Position numbers and translations under genes: made by a program. Under the pieces are notes generated by a model that ran no database searches, was not told where the DNA came from, and saw nothing but the letters and a program-made list of their open reading frames with translations. This document shows positions 36,059 through 42,782 of a DNA stretch of 64,000 nucleotides, in pieces (the first letter of the stretch is position 1; every line of letters starts with the position of its first letter). The stretch is from JBGNFV01 sp049645705 (GTDB taxonomy: Bacteria > Bacteroidota > Bacteroidia > Cytophagales > Cyclobacteriaceae): the NCBI GenBank assembly GCA_049645705.1, contig JBARUK010000027.1, forward strand, positions 62,001 through 126,000. Direction: 5' to 3'.

Positions 36059-36143
36059 GTCTTCAATCCTTGGCTCACAACACATAAGAGGCTAAAACCT
36101 TATTTAACAACTATCCGGTTCGATATCTCATGAAGGTTTATTC

Positions 36144-36234
36144 GGGCGTGCCCCTTTGGGTCGGGCTTTCGCTACTCGCCCCGTCCCTCCTTACAGTCAG
36201 TCCGTGGCTCAGACATACCGCGCTATCCCTCACG
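36144..36234 (+). repeat. Structured intergenic element resembling a widespread Bacteroidota repeat
   Basis: The stretch from GGGCGTGCCCCTTTGGG, through TCGGGCTTTCGCTACTCG, to CGCTATCCCTCACG has the look of an intergenic repeat that recurs in many Bacteroidota genomes (a CGGGCTTTC-GCT core and a TATCCCTCACG end flanking a variable middle). GC content is far above its surroundings and short self-complementary runs (GCCCCTTTGGGT) occur. The family identity is recalled, not searched; only one copy is in the window. Confidence 0.4.
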
Positions 36235-36344
36235 TGGTAGTAAGAGAGTCAGCTTTTATATTTCTTATAAATCATTCTACCAGGCAAGTTTTCACATAGA
36301 GATCCTTTTGGGATAAACTTGCTTGCTGTTTGGTTCCAATTCTC

Positions 36345-36797
36345 TCAGGACGAGCCAAACGTTGCCTTCCTGAAGAAGTCAACCTCCTGGTGTAGATTCT
36401 TGCTGCTTCTGAGCTTATTATCAGTAAGGTACTGCATGAAGAAGTCCAGCAGGTGCCCTTTTTGGTAGCGATTCCTGTATTTGGCATAAAGCGTGTGTGA
36501 GACGAGGGCCTCGTTCTTGAACCTCCTGGTACCGGAAAAGAAACCGGCTAATTTATTGGTGGTGGGGTTTTGCTTTTGCTCTCTGAATAGCTTGACAGCA
36601 GTTATGATGTCTCCGTCACTTATTTCAACACTGCTTGAGGTTCGATCTGATCTTTTGAGCTGGTCAATAGCAACTTATAATGCCCTGACAACATCGGGCT
36701 CGTGCAACACACTTTCTCTGCGAATTATTTCCCCTGTAGTAGGAGAACACCCTGAAGCCAGGGCTTCCAATGTTTTTATAGATTTAGTCATGTCCAT
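36345..36797 (-). pseudogene. Conserved-type gene of unknown function interrupted by an in-frame stop
   Basis: Reading from ATG at 36797, the frame is open for 40 codons (MDMTKSIKTLEALASGCSP, then TTGEIIRRESV, VVRAL), hits TAA at 36675-36677, then continues in the same frame for 109 more codons to TGA at 36345. The second part (VAIDQLKRSDR ... LVSHTLYAKYRNRYQKGH ... DNKLRSSKNLHQEVDFF) has coding-like composition. The N-terminal pattern LEALAxGxxPxTGE resembles a recurrent bacterial motif of unknown role. One base change (e.g. to CAA or GAA) would restore a 150-residue protein. No restart codon is obvious after the stop. Confidence 0.65.
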
Positions 36798-37104
36798 CGC
36801 TCTCCTGAACCTGCAATTAATAACCGGTAATATAGATCGTGACTTAAATTAACTAATTCCCGATTTTAGCAAAAGCAGACACAAGTGCGCCCGGTGTAAG
36901 GTTAGGTGAATTCGGCGCTGCAAAGTGTTCTTTTGCCGTAAATATGCAGGCGTGAGATTCTCAACTCTGTATCACGCCCACTGATGGGGACATACTATTT
37001 ATCTATATCCTATTCAGGAAGCTGATGGTCTGCTCATACAAGTACAGTCATAAAAAAAGCGGCCCATCCCAGGGCCGCTTTCATTGTATATGGGATCAGT
37101 TCTA
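36798..37104. other. Intergenic gap between interrupted gene and second lanthipeptide-like gene
   Basis: 307 bases without a supported gene. An inverted repeat GGCGTGA (36949-36955) / TCACGCC (36972-36978) with a 16-base loop and the minus-strand terminator at 37052-37081 are the only structures seen. Confidence 0.45.
37052..37081 (-). terminator. Terminator of the second lanthipeptide-like gene
   Basis: Read on the minus strand, AAAGCGGCCC pairs with GGGCCGCTTT around a 6-base loop, followed by a run of T. It lies 24 bases past the stop of the 53-residue precursor, supporting that this small gene is expressed. Confidence 0.88.
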
Positions 37105-37266
37105 TCAGATACAGCTACAGTAGGTATACCCCAGATAGCTGGTTCTTTGGCATTGGTCACCCTTAGTGTCCGGGCCTCCGCCTTTAATATCTTTGGTGTT
37201 GGGGCGTTCCATGTCGGTTACAAAGCTTTCAACTTTCAGGCCTGTGATTTCGAGTTTCTTTTTCAT
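37105..37266 (-). CDS. Lanthipeptide-like (pinensin-type leader) precursor peptide
   Basis: A 53-residue peptide from the ATG at 37266; the open frame runs further upstream, but this start gives the expected leader. Leader: MKKKLEITGLKVESFVTDME, then KDIKGGG, with a double-glycine cleavage site at residues 29-31. Core: about 22 residues with Cys39, Cys50 and Cys52 and Thr/Ser at several positions (DTKGDQCQRTSYLGYTYCSCI). The leader shares L-x-Φ-x-x-L-x-Φ-x-SFΦT and KGG with the precursor at 18.4 kb and with known pinensin-family leaders. No modification enzyme is near. It has its own terminator. Confidence 0.75.
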   Translation of the reverse strand: MKKKLEITGLKVESFVTDMERPNTKDIKGGGPDTKGDQCQRTSYLGYTYCSCI

Positions 37267-37406
37267 AATTGAGTTATTAATGGTCTTTCTCTTCAAGATA
37301 GCATTTTTCGTATAGCTTTTCTTACGCACTATCGGGAGCATCTAAGTCCCTCATAGGCTGAAAAGTCTTATTAGCAGCAGGTATGAACCAAAAAGTTGCG
37401 TAGCTA

Positions 37407-38303
37407 CTATTCGTTGTCCAGGTCAAATGTAAATTGCATTCTGGTTGAGGTAGATACACCGTATGTGTGGACCCGTGAAGTTTTCTTTACGTCCAGTATA
37501 AAATGCAGCTTGACACTACTTGTCTGGGGTATGCCGTCCTCATACTTTGGCGACCAGTACCCCTCATCAATCTCATTAGCCAGGTAAAGCACCTGTTTGA
37601 GAAGTTTCTTATTGCCGATCTCGTTCTGCACCACTTCTATTTCTGTCAGCTTGCCCTTTCTGTCTACTTCTATAGATAGAGTTATGCGGCCCGTTTCTAT
37701 CGATCTGCGCGTATTTATCCTATCCATCGTCTCACTGAAGTCCATCAGGTCATAGAAGGTTCTATACATTTCATATTCACCTCCTATAAACGTCACAGGC
37801 TTATCACGAGTATCCTTATACTGATCATGTAGTAGCAAGGTATCTCTATTGTAATCAAATACCTGAAGAGGTTGCTGTTGCAGATCATAATACGTCCACA
37901 CACCTACCTTTGCACCTTTGCTATAGCTTCCTTTGGAACTCAGCCGGTCATTCAGGTTTATTGTTTCTGCCCTGATGCCTTCTTCAGTCTGTACTTCCCT
38001 TACCTGCTTCAGGGTTTCATCGGAGTAGAAGTGCAGCCATATGCTGTCCTTTTTTCCATCGGTATAGTAGCCCCGGGATTTGATGTTGTTACTGTTCAGG
38101 TAGTATTCTTCCCATAATCCGTCTTTCTTTCCATGGGCATAGTTACCTATAAGTGAAAAATAGCTCTTGTTGTAAACGTCCATCGCGCTTTTTGTGAGCT
38201 TTATGTAACTGCCATGCCTTATTTTCTTATCAGATGCCAGCACGTAGTATTCTTCACTATAGTCTGTCATCCTTTTCTTCTTCAGTTTACATCCTGGGCA
38301 CAC
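37407..38303 (-). CDS. MORN-repeat protein with TonB C-terminal-like domain, signal peptide out of frame
   Basis: The open frame gives 298 residues from a weak GTG. Residues about 30-170 contain MORN-like toxin-antitoxin repeats (GNYAHGKKDGLWEEYY, GYYTDGKKDSIWLHFY, GSYSKGAKVGVWTYY). The C-terminal third, about 205-280, resembles a TonB C-terminal domain (GRITLSIEVDRKGKLTEIEVV). Such proteins normally carry a signal peptide; here it lies just upstream in another frame (38282-38356), so the gene is frameshifted or the sequence has a one-base error. The function is unknown, probably envelope-associated. Confidence 0.7.
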   Translation of the reverse strand: MCPGCKLKKKRMTDYSEEYYVLASDKKIRHGSYIKLTKSAMDVYNKSYFSLIGNYAHGKKDGLWEEYYLNSNNIKSRGYYTDGKKDSIWLHFYSDETLKQVREVQTEEGIRAETINLNDRLSSKGSYSKGAKVGVWTYYDLQQQPLQVFDYNRDTLLLHDQYKDTRDKPVTFIGGEYEMYRTFYDLMDFSETMDRINTRRSIETGRITLSIEVDRKGKLTEIEVVQNEIGNKKLLKQVLYLANEIDEGYWSPKYEDGIPQTSSVKLHFILDVKKTSRVHTYGVSTSTRMQFTFDLDNE

Positions 38304-38356
38304 ACGGGCTGAATATTCGATATGAGAAGAATGATGGCTACCAGTAAATATTTCAT
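38282..38356 (-). pseudogene. Out-of-frame signal-peptide start of the MORN/TonB-C gene
   Basis: From ATG at 38356 the sequence encodes MKYLLVAIILLISNIQPVCA then QDVN and a TGA at 38282-38284: a textbook signal peptide cut off at its cleavage site. One inserted C (AACTG to AACCTG) would join it to the downstream frame as QDVNLKKKRM. It is therefore the true beginning of the 37407-38303 gene. Confidence 0.75.
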
Positions 38357-38443
38357 GTCTTTTTACAATTCAAAATGCTGGAGATGACAGGGCCTTATCG
38401 CCGGCAACTTATGGATAGGATAGTATGAATTTATAAAACAATC

Positions 38444-38474
38444 TGCCATGCAACAGCCCAGGGGCTATATGGCA
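38444..38474 (+). other. Hairpin upstream of the OsmC gene
   Basis: TGCCAT...ATGGCA encloses AGCCC-AG-GGGCT, giving a two-part stem. It lies 157 bases ahead of the OsmC start. It could be a structured leader or unrelated; no T run follows. Confidence 0.3.
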
Positions 38475-38630
38475 TGTAAGGTTTTCGGTATTAACAAGCA
38501 GGTTATCAATCAGAATCAACAACCTGTGACCTCTTTTTTGATCAGGTCAGGTAAGAACAATATGTATAAGGGGTGGTTGCCAATGTGATACTCAGTTATT
38601 CATTCACTATTCACCAAACAGACAGATATT

Positions 38631-39068
38631 ATGAAAAGGAAAGCGACATCCGTATGGCAGGGCTCCGGCATGGAAGGCAAGGGCTCACTGACTACGCCCA
38701 GCGGGGCATTTGATAAGCATCCGTACAGTTTTAAGGCCCGGTTTAAAAACGAGGACGGTACGGCCGGTACCAACCCGGAGGAGCTGATTGCGGTAGCACA
38801 TGCAGGTTGCTTTAACATGGCACTGAGCTTTAAGCTGGGGGAGAAGGGGTATACGCCCGACCGGCTGGAAACGGACGCGGTACTGACTATGAATACGGAA
38901 GGCGAAGACTTTAAGATAACGGATATAGAGCTGAACCTGGAAGCTGAGGTGCCCGATATCGATGAGAAGGAATTTAAAGAAATAGCCAATAAGGCTAAGG
39001 AAGGCTGCCCTGTATCACAGGCCCTGTCATCTGTGAATATTACCCTGAATGCTAAGCTGGTAAAATAG
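38631..39068 (+). CDS. OsmC-family peroxiredoxin
   Basis: A 145-residue protein with the two redox cysteines of the OsmC subfamily, one in AHAGCFNMAL and one in EGCPVSQAL, and the family start ATSVWQGSGMEGKG. OsmC enzymes reduce organic hydroperoxides in the cytosol using dithiols such as lipoyl proteins. Single gene, convergent with the small secreted protein downstream. Confidence 0.93.
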   Translation: MKRKATSVWQGSGMEGKGSLTTPSGAFDKHPYSFKARFKNEDGTAGTNPEELIAVAHAGCFNMALSFKLGEKGYTPDRLETDAVLTMNTEGEDFKITDIELNLEAEVPDIDEKEFKEIANKAKEGCPVSQALSSVNITLNAKLVK

Positions 39069-39101
39069 CCCCCCCCCCGCGATGAACGGCAGGTAAAAGA
39101 A

Positions 39102-39127
39102 AAGCCGCCCGCTATAGCGGACGGCTT
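39102..39127 (-). terminator. Terminator of the small secreted protein gene
   Basis: AAGCCGcCCGCT pairs with AGCGGaCGGCTT with one mismatch. On the minus strand it is followed by TTTTCTTTT. It lies just after the stop of the 39144-39494 gene and may also slow transcription from OsmC. Confidence 0.75.
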
Positions 39128-39143
39128 ACTTACGTTACGGCGG

Positions 39144-39494
39144 TTAGTTACAATCGCCCAGGTCGGTTACGCTGCTGGCATTGAGCAGGCAACTGCTACA
39201 GTCGGCGTCAGTCTGCCAGGAGCCGGTAAGTGATACCTCGTCTCCGGCCCCGATGTTGGGGAAATTAAACAGGCTGACCGATATGGTCCGGCCGTTGATC
39301 GTGTTTATGAAGTAGCATCCGTCAACTTCAAATACACATCCCTGGATAGTGGACTGTCCGCTGGGGCAGAAATAGAATTCGGCTACAGCTTCACCTTTTT
39401 CTTTCTCAGTGGTAGCAGGGTCAGAAGTGGTGAAAGCTGCAGTCATTCCAAAAACTGCGATCAGAATAAAAAAAAGAAATATATTCCTTTTCAT
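39144..39494 (-). CDS. Small secreted cysteine-containing protein, unknown function
   Basis: A 116-residue protein with a clear signal peptide ending near residue 20 (FGMTAAFTTS). The mature part, about 95 residues, has six cysteines (FCPSG, QGCVF, DGCYF, ADCSSC, GDCN) and a likely beta-rich fold; GDEVSLTGSW suggests an OB-like strand. I do not recognise the family. A perfect inverted repeat CCGGTT-ATCG-AACCGG (39535-39550) lies 40 bases upstream. It has its own terminator. Confidence 0.7.
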   Translation of the reverse strand: MKRNIFLFFILIAVFGMTAAFTTSDPATTEKEKGEAVAEFYFCPSGQSTIQGCVFEVDGCYFINTINGRTISVSLFNFPNIGAGDEVSLTGSWQTDADCSSCLLNASSVTDLGDCN

Positions 39495-39534
39495 GATATA
39501 TAAGGTTTAGTGAGTAAATAATTACACATCTGTT

Positions 39535-39550
39535 CCGGTTATCGAACCGG
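39535..39550. promoter_or_regulatory. Inverted repeat upstream of the secreted protein gene
   Basis: CCGGTT-ATCG-AACCGG, perfect 6-bp arms, 40 bases ahead of the minus-strand start at 39494. Could be an operator or an RNA hairpin in the leader. Confidence 0.3.
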
Positions 39551-39641
39551 GTTCACCTTATCCATCAATACCATCTGATTATAAGACACTTAATAAGCAG
39601 ATGTCCCCACCATTTCAATTAAAAAATTAGATCTGGCAGCA

Positions 39642-39674
39642 AAAAAATACCGCTACTACCGGAAGGGTAATAGC
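39642..39674 (-). terminator. Terminator of yebC
   Basis: Stem TACCGCTACTACC / GGTAATAGCGGTA with one mismatch and a short loop; on the minus strand a run of seven T follows. It lies about 27 bases past the yebC stop. Confidence 0.82.
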
Positions 39675-39701
39675 GGTAAGTATAGCTATAATAGATTGTG
39701 T

Positions 39702-40415
39702 TTACTGGATGTTGGTATAGACGGCCTGTACATCATCATCTTCCTCGATCTTGTCCAGTAGCTTGGTGATGTCTTCCATTTGTTCGTCCGTAAACTCTAC
39801 GGGGGTAGTGGGGAAGCGCTGCAGATTACTTTTCTGGATCTCGATATTCAATTCTTCCAGGGTTTTGGTCATGGTGCCAAACTCTGTCCAGTCGGCATAG
39901 ACGAACACCTTTCCGTCATCCTCTACTTCCATATCTTCCATACCGCCATCAATAAGCTCCAGCTCCAGCTCTTCTTTGTCCATGCCTTCGGGCATATCGA
40001 ATTCGAACACGGCTTTCCGGTCAAACATGAACTCCAGCGATCCGGTAGGCACCATGGTACCGCCGGTCTTATTGAAGTATGACTTGACATTGGCCACTGT
40101 GCGGGTAGTATTATCAGTAGCGGCCTCCACAAAGATAAGTACACCATGCGGACCTTTGCCCTCGTAGTTTACTTCTACATAATCTTCGGTGTCGCGTCCT
40201 TCTGCCCGCTTTATGGCCGAGTCGATGTTGTCCTTCGGCATGTTCTCCGCCTTGGCGTTCTGTATGGCCGTACGAAGTCTCGGGTTCATCTCAGGATCAG
40301 TGCCCCCTTCTTTTGCAGCAATGGTAATGGCCTTGGCCAGTTTGGGAAATAGCTTCGCCATTTTCCCCCAACGTTTCATCTTGGCCGCTTTCCGGTATTC
40401 AAATGCTCTTCCCAT
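39702..40415 (-). CDS. yebC: YebC/PmpR family transcriptional or translational regulator
   Basis: A 237-residue three-domain protein. It opens with MGRAFEYRKAAKMKRWGKM and KLFPKLAKAITIAAKEGG, then NPRLRTAIQNAKAENMPKDNI, and an acidic C-terminal half. The family was first described as DNA-binding regulators, and recent work on YebC/YebC2 links it to translation of proline-rich stretches. The MGRAFEYRK start differs from the common MAGHSKW start and fits the YebC2/YeeN-like branch. Single gene with its own terminator. Confidence 0.9.
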   Translation of the reverse strand: MGRAFEYRKAAKMKRWGKMAKLFPKLAKAITIAAKEGGTDPEMNPRLRTAIQNAKAENMPKDNIDSAIKRAEGRDTEDYVEVNYEGKGPHGVLIFVEAATDNTTRTVANVKSYFNKTGGTMVPTGSLEFMFDRKAVFEFDMPEGMDKEELELELIDGGMEDMEVEDDGKVFVYADWTEFGTMTKTLEELNIEIQKSNLQRFPTTPVEFTDEQMEDITKLLDKIEEDDDVQAVYTNIQ

Positions 40416-40556
40416 TTCGGATATATGTTTTCAGACGGGCAAATTTACACAATTGTCTTTATTAGATAAAAGCAGAAGCCTAATTAAGCGAAAACCTGTC
40501 TGTATGCCGAAGGGAGTACCTATTCGTTTGCATTCCTGACAATAGCTAATAAAAAA

Positions 40557-40582
40557 GATTACCCTGCAATGGCAGGGTAATC
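40557..40582 (-). terminator. Terminator after the relic gene
   Basis: GATTACCCTGC pairs perfectly with GCAGGGTAATC (11 bp, 4-base loop); on the minus strand TTTTTT follows. It marks the 3' end of a transcript from the relic at 40584-40819. Confidence 0.85.
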
Positions 40583-40583
40583 C

Positions 40584-40819
40584 TTTGTATAATTCCTTAC
40601 CAAGCATTTCCTGCTTTCTCCTGGAGTACCCGGGGCTTAGGTTCAGACCACCAACGAGCCTGGGAGTAAGCATTAGTCCTATAGGCGGGGATAGGTTTAT
40701 GTTGATTATTCTGTGGCTGAGGATGCACCGTTAATAAAAAGTGAGCCCTTTGTATACTGTGCAGAGGCCATAAACGGCAGGCATGTGATAGTGATAATTA
40801 GCAAAAAGAGTCTTTTCAT
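40584..40819 (-). pseudogene. Decayed outer-membrane beta-barrel protein start
   Basis: From ATG at 40819 the frame gives MKRLFLLIITITCLPFMASA, a signal peptide, then QYTKGSLFINGASSATE and a stop at 40706. In a second frame just downstream, INLSPPIGLMLTPRLVGGLN and LSPGY appear, the pattern expected for the next strands of a Bacteroidota outer-membrane barrel. The fragments end near a strong terminator. It reads as a barrel gene broken by a frameshift and large deletion. The alternative is a genuine 37-residue secreted peptide. Confidence 0.5.
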
Positions 40820-40940
40820 AATCATTAGATTTAGTGTTGATTTATTTAAAGACACGAGATGATTAGTTAAAATCTGAACCAGTAGAGTGTAAGGTGATAT
40901 AATGTTATGTCCGGGTAATATTTCGTAGTGGCGGAAAATA

Positions 40941-40970
40941 AAATAGCCCGCATATGCGGGCTATTTTGAG
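40941..40970 (-). terminator. Terminator of the ABC-F gene
   Basis: AAATAGCCCGC-AT-ATGCGGGCTATTTT is an almost perfect palindrome. It lies 68 bases past the ABC-F stop on the minus strand, with T-rich sequence on both sides. Confidence 0.8.
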
Positions 40971-41033
40971 ATATAATCAGGGAATTATAAATTATCAGCA
41001 TGTATACAGAACCTGCTTCAGCTCCTGTACAAT

Positions 41034-42653
41034 TTATTTGTAAAGCGCTTCACGCTGTTCGGCCACTGTCTCGTCAGAGATATAATCATCGAAATCCAGG
41101 AGCTTATCCAGCATACCGTTAGGCCCTATCTCCACTATACGGTTAGATACAGTCTGGGTAAATGCGTGGTCATGTGATGTAAATAACAGTGTGCCGGGAA
41201 AGTCTTTCAGGGCATTGTTCAGTGCCTGGATAGACTCCAGGTCGAGATGGTTGGTAGGCTCATCCAGTATAAGCAGATTGGCTCCGGTGAGCATCATACG
41301 CGAAAGCATGCACCGCACCTTTTCACCACCAGATAGTACCTTCGCTTTTTTCATTACCTCCTCACCGGTAAAGAGCATCTTGCCCAGGAAGCCACGTATG
41401 AACACGTCGTCCGCTTCTCCCTCGGCATACTGGCGCAGCCACTCCATCAGGTTTATGTCTACGCCTTCGAAGAAGTCATTGTTCTCATTCGGGAGGTAGG
41501 CGTTAGTAATAGTCTGCCCGAACTTAAACTCGCCTTCGTCTGCCTGCAGATCGCCCATCAGTATCTCGAAGAAGGCAGTTATGGCCCGGCTGTCTTTGCT
41601 CAGTACGGCTATCTTATCGCCTTTATTGACAAAAAGGTCTACGCTGCTGAACAGCTTTTCGCCATCTACGGACTTGCCCAGGCCTTTTACCTCCAGTATC
41701 TGGTTACCGGCTTCGCGGCCCTGCTGGAAAATAATAGCCGGATACCTACGTGTACTGGGCTGGATATCGTCCAGGTTTATCTTATCCAGTAGCTTGCGGC
41801 GGCTGGTGGCCTGCTTGCTCTTGGCCGCATTGGCGCTAAAGCGGGCTATGAACTCCTGGAGTTCCTTTTTCTTTTCCTCAGCCTTCTTATTAGCAGTAGA
41901 GCGCTGCTTGGCGGCCAGCTGGCTGCTTTCGTACCAGAAGCTGTAGTTACCTGTATACAGTTTTACCTTGCTGAAGTCGATGTCTACTATGTGCGTACAT
42001 ACCGTATCCAGAAAGTGACGGTCGTGAGAGACCACAATAACTGTGTTTTTGAACTCAAGCAGAAAATCCTCCAGCCACATGACCGTATGGATGTCCAGGT
42101 CGTTGGTAGGTTCATCGAGGATGAGTACGTCAGGGTTACCAAAAATAGCCTGGGCGAGCAGTACCCTTACCTTTTGGTTATTGCTGATCTCGTTCATGCT
42201 CTTATAGTGGTTATCCTCCTGGATTCCCAGACCACTAAGCAGGGCGGCAGCATCTGATTCGGCATTCCAGCCATCCATTTCGGCAAATTCGGCCTCCAGT
42301 TCAGATGCACGAATGCCATCTTCCTCAGAAAAATCCGGCTTTGCGTAGACATCGTCTTTTTCTTTCATGATCTTCCACAGCTTTTCGTGGCCCATCATTA
42401 CGGTATGGATGACCAGGTGCTCATCAAATGCCGTGTGGTCCTGGCGCAATACGGCCATCCGCTTCCCCGGCTCCAGCGTGATATGACCGGAGTTAGGGTC
42501 TACTTCACCGGATAAGATCTTTAGAAATGTACTTTTACCGGCTCCGTTAGCCCCGATCACACCGTAACAGTTACCTTCGGTGAACCTTATATCCACGTCA
42601 TCGAACAGAACCCGCTTACCGAACTGTAGCCTTATGTTATTTGCTGCTATCAT
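41034..42653 (-). CDS. ABC-F family ATPase (ribosome-associated)
   Basis: A 539-residue protein from the ATG at 42653 (MIAANNIRLQFGKRV); an earlier in-frame ATG at 42740 would add 29 unlikely residues. Two ABC domains without membrane segments: Walker A GANGAGKSTFLKI in the first, signature LSGGEKVRC and Walker B NLLILDEPTNHLD in the second, joined by a charged linker about residues 245-300. Closest in layout to YbiT-type ABC-F factors, which act on the ribosome E site. No resistance function can be claimed. Confidence 0.9.
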   Translation of the reverse strand: MIAANNIRLQFGKRVLFDDVDIRFTEGNCYGVIGANGAGKSTFLKILSGEVDPNSGHITLEPGKRMAVLRQDHTAFDEHLVIHTVMMGHEKLWKIMKEKDDVYAKPDFSEEDGIRASELEAEFAEMDGWNAESDAAALLSGLGIQEDNHYKSMNEISNNQKVRVLLAQAIFGNPDVLILDEPTNDLDIHTVMWLEDFLLEFKNTVIVVSHDRHFLDTVCTHIVDIDFSKVKLYTGNYSFWYESSQLAAKQRSTANKKAEEKKKELQEFIARFSANAAKSKQATSRRKLLDKINLDDIQPSTRRYPAIIFQQGREAGNQILEVKGLGKSVDGEKLFSSVDLFVNKGDKIAVLSKDSRAITAFFEILMGDLQADEGEFKFGQTITNAYLPNENNDFFEGVDINLMEWLRQYAEGEADDVFIRGFLGKMLFTGEEVMKKAKVLSGGEKVRCMLSRMMLTGANLLILDEPTNHLDLESIQALNNALKDFPGTLLFTSHDHAFTQTVSNRIVEIGPNGMLDKLLDFDDYISDETVAEQREALYK

Positions 42654-42725
42654 GATTATCCTGAAATGAGCCGCAAAGGTAAGGAAATAAATAGGATAGC
42701 ACCAGAAATGTCCCCTAATACAGAA

Positions 42726-42757
42726 GAAGCCTGCCCGCAAATGTGCGAGCAGGCTTC
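42726..42757 (-). terminator. Terminator of the 540-residue lipoprotein gene
   Basis: GAAGCCTGC pairs with GCAGGCTTC, extended inward by CGCA/TGCG after one mismatch. It lies 26 bases beyond the stop of the minus-strand lipoprotein gene; the following tract is pyrimidine-rich. Confidence 0.65.
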
Positions 42758-42782
42758 CATATCATTGATTCTGCTGCTTTGC

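Larger units (their letters stand above)
36024..36344. other. Intergenic gap after tRNA-Ala
   Basis: 321 bases holding the tRNA terminator and the structured repeat-like element at 36144-36234. The remainder (36235-36344) lies downstream of the interrupted gene's stop and holds nothing recognisable. Confidence 0.5.
40416..41033. other. 618-base gap with a relic gene and two terminators
   Basis: The gap looks empty but contains a signal-peptide start at 40819, coding-like fragments in other frames downstream of it, the hairpin at 40557-40582 and the ABC-F terminator at 40941-40966. Between about 40820 and 40940 nothing recognisable was seen. Confidence 0.5.

Noticed and set aside
36272..36487. 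71-codon minus-strand frame ahead of tRNA-Ala region
   Set aside because: It is a shadow of the interrupted gene at 36345-36797 in another frame; the interrupted frame has better composition and runs through it.
36949..36978. GGCGTGA/TCACGCC inverted repeat as an attachment site or terminator
   Set aside because: Arms are short, the loop is 16 bases and no T run or repeat copy is present.
38452..38589. 46-codon plus-strand frame before OsmC
   Set aside because: No signal peptide, no motif; its 5' part is the hairpin at 38444-38474.
39069..39082. Run of C after the OsmC stop as a phase-variable tract
   Set aside because: It lies after the stop codon and before a terminator, so slippage would not change any protein.
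40431..40673. 80-codon minus-strand frame in the 618-base gap
   Set aside because: It runs across the terminator hairpin; only its first part overlaps the barrel-like relic, so it is not a gene on its own.
41034..42653. ABC-F protein as an antibiotic resistance factor
   Set aside because: Layout fits the housekeeping YbiT-like type; no long resistance-type interdomain loop was recognised.
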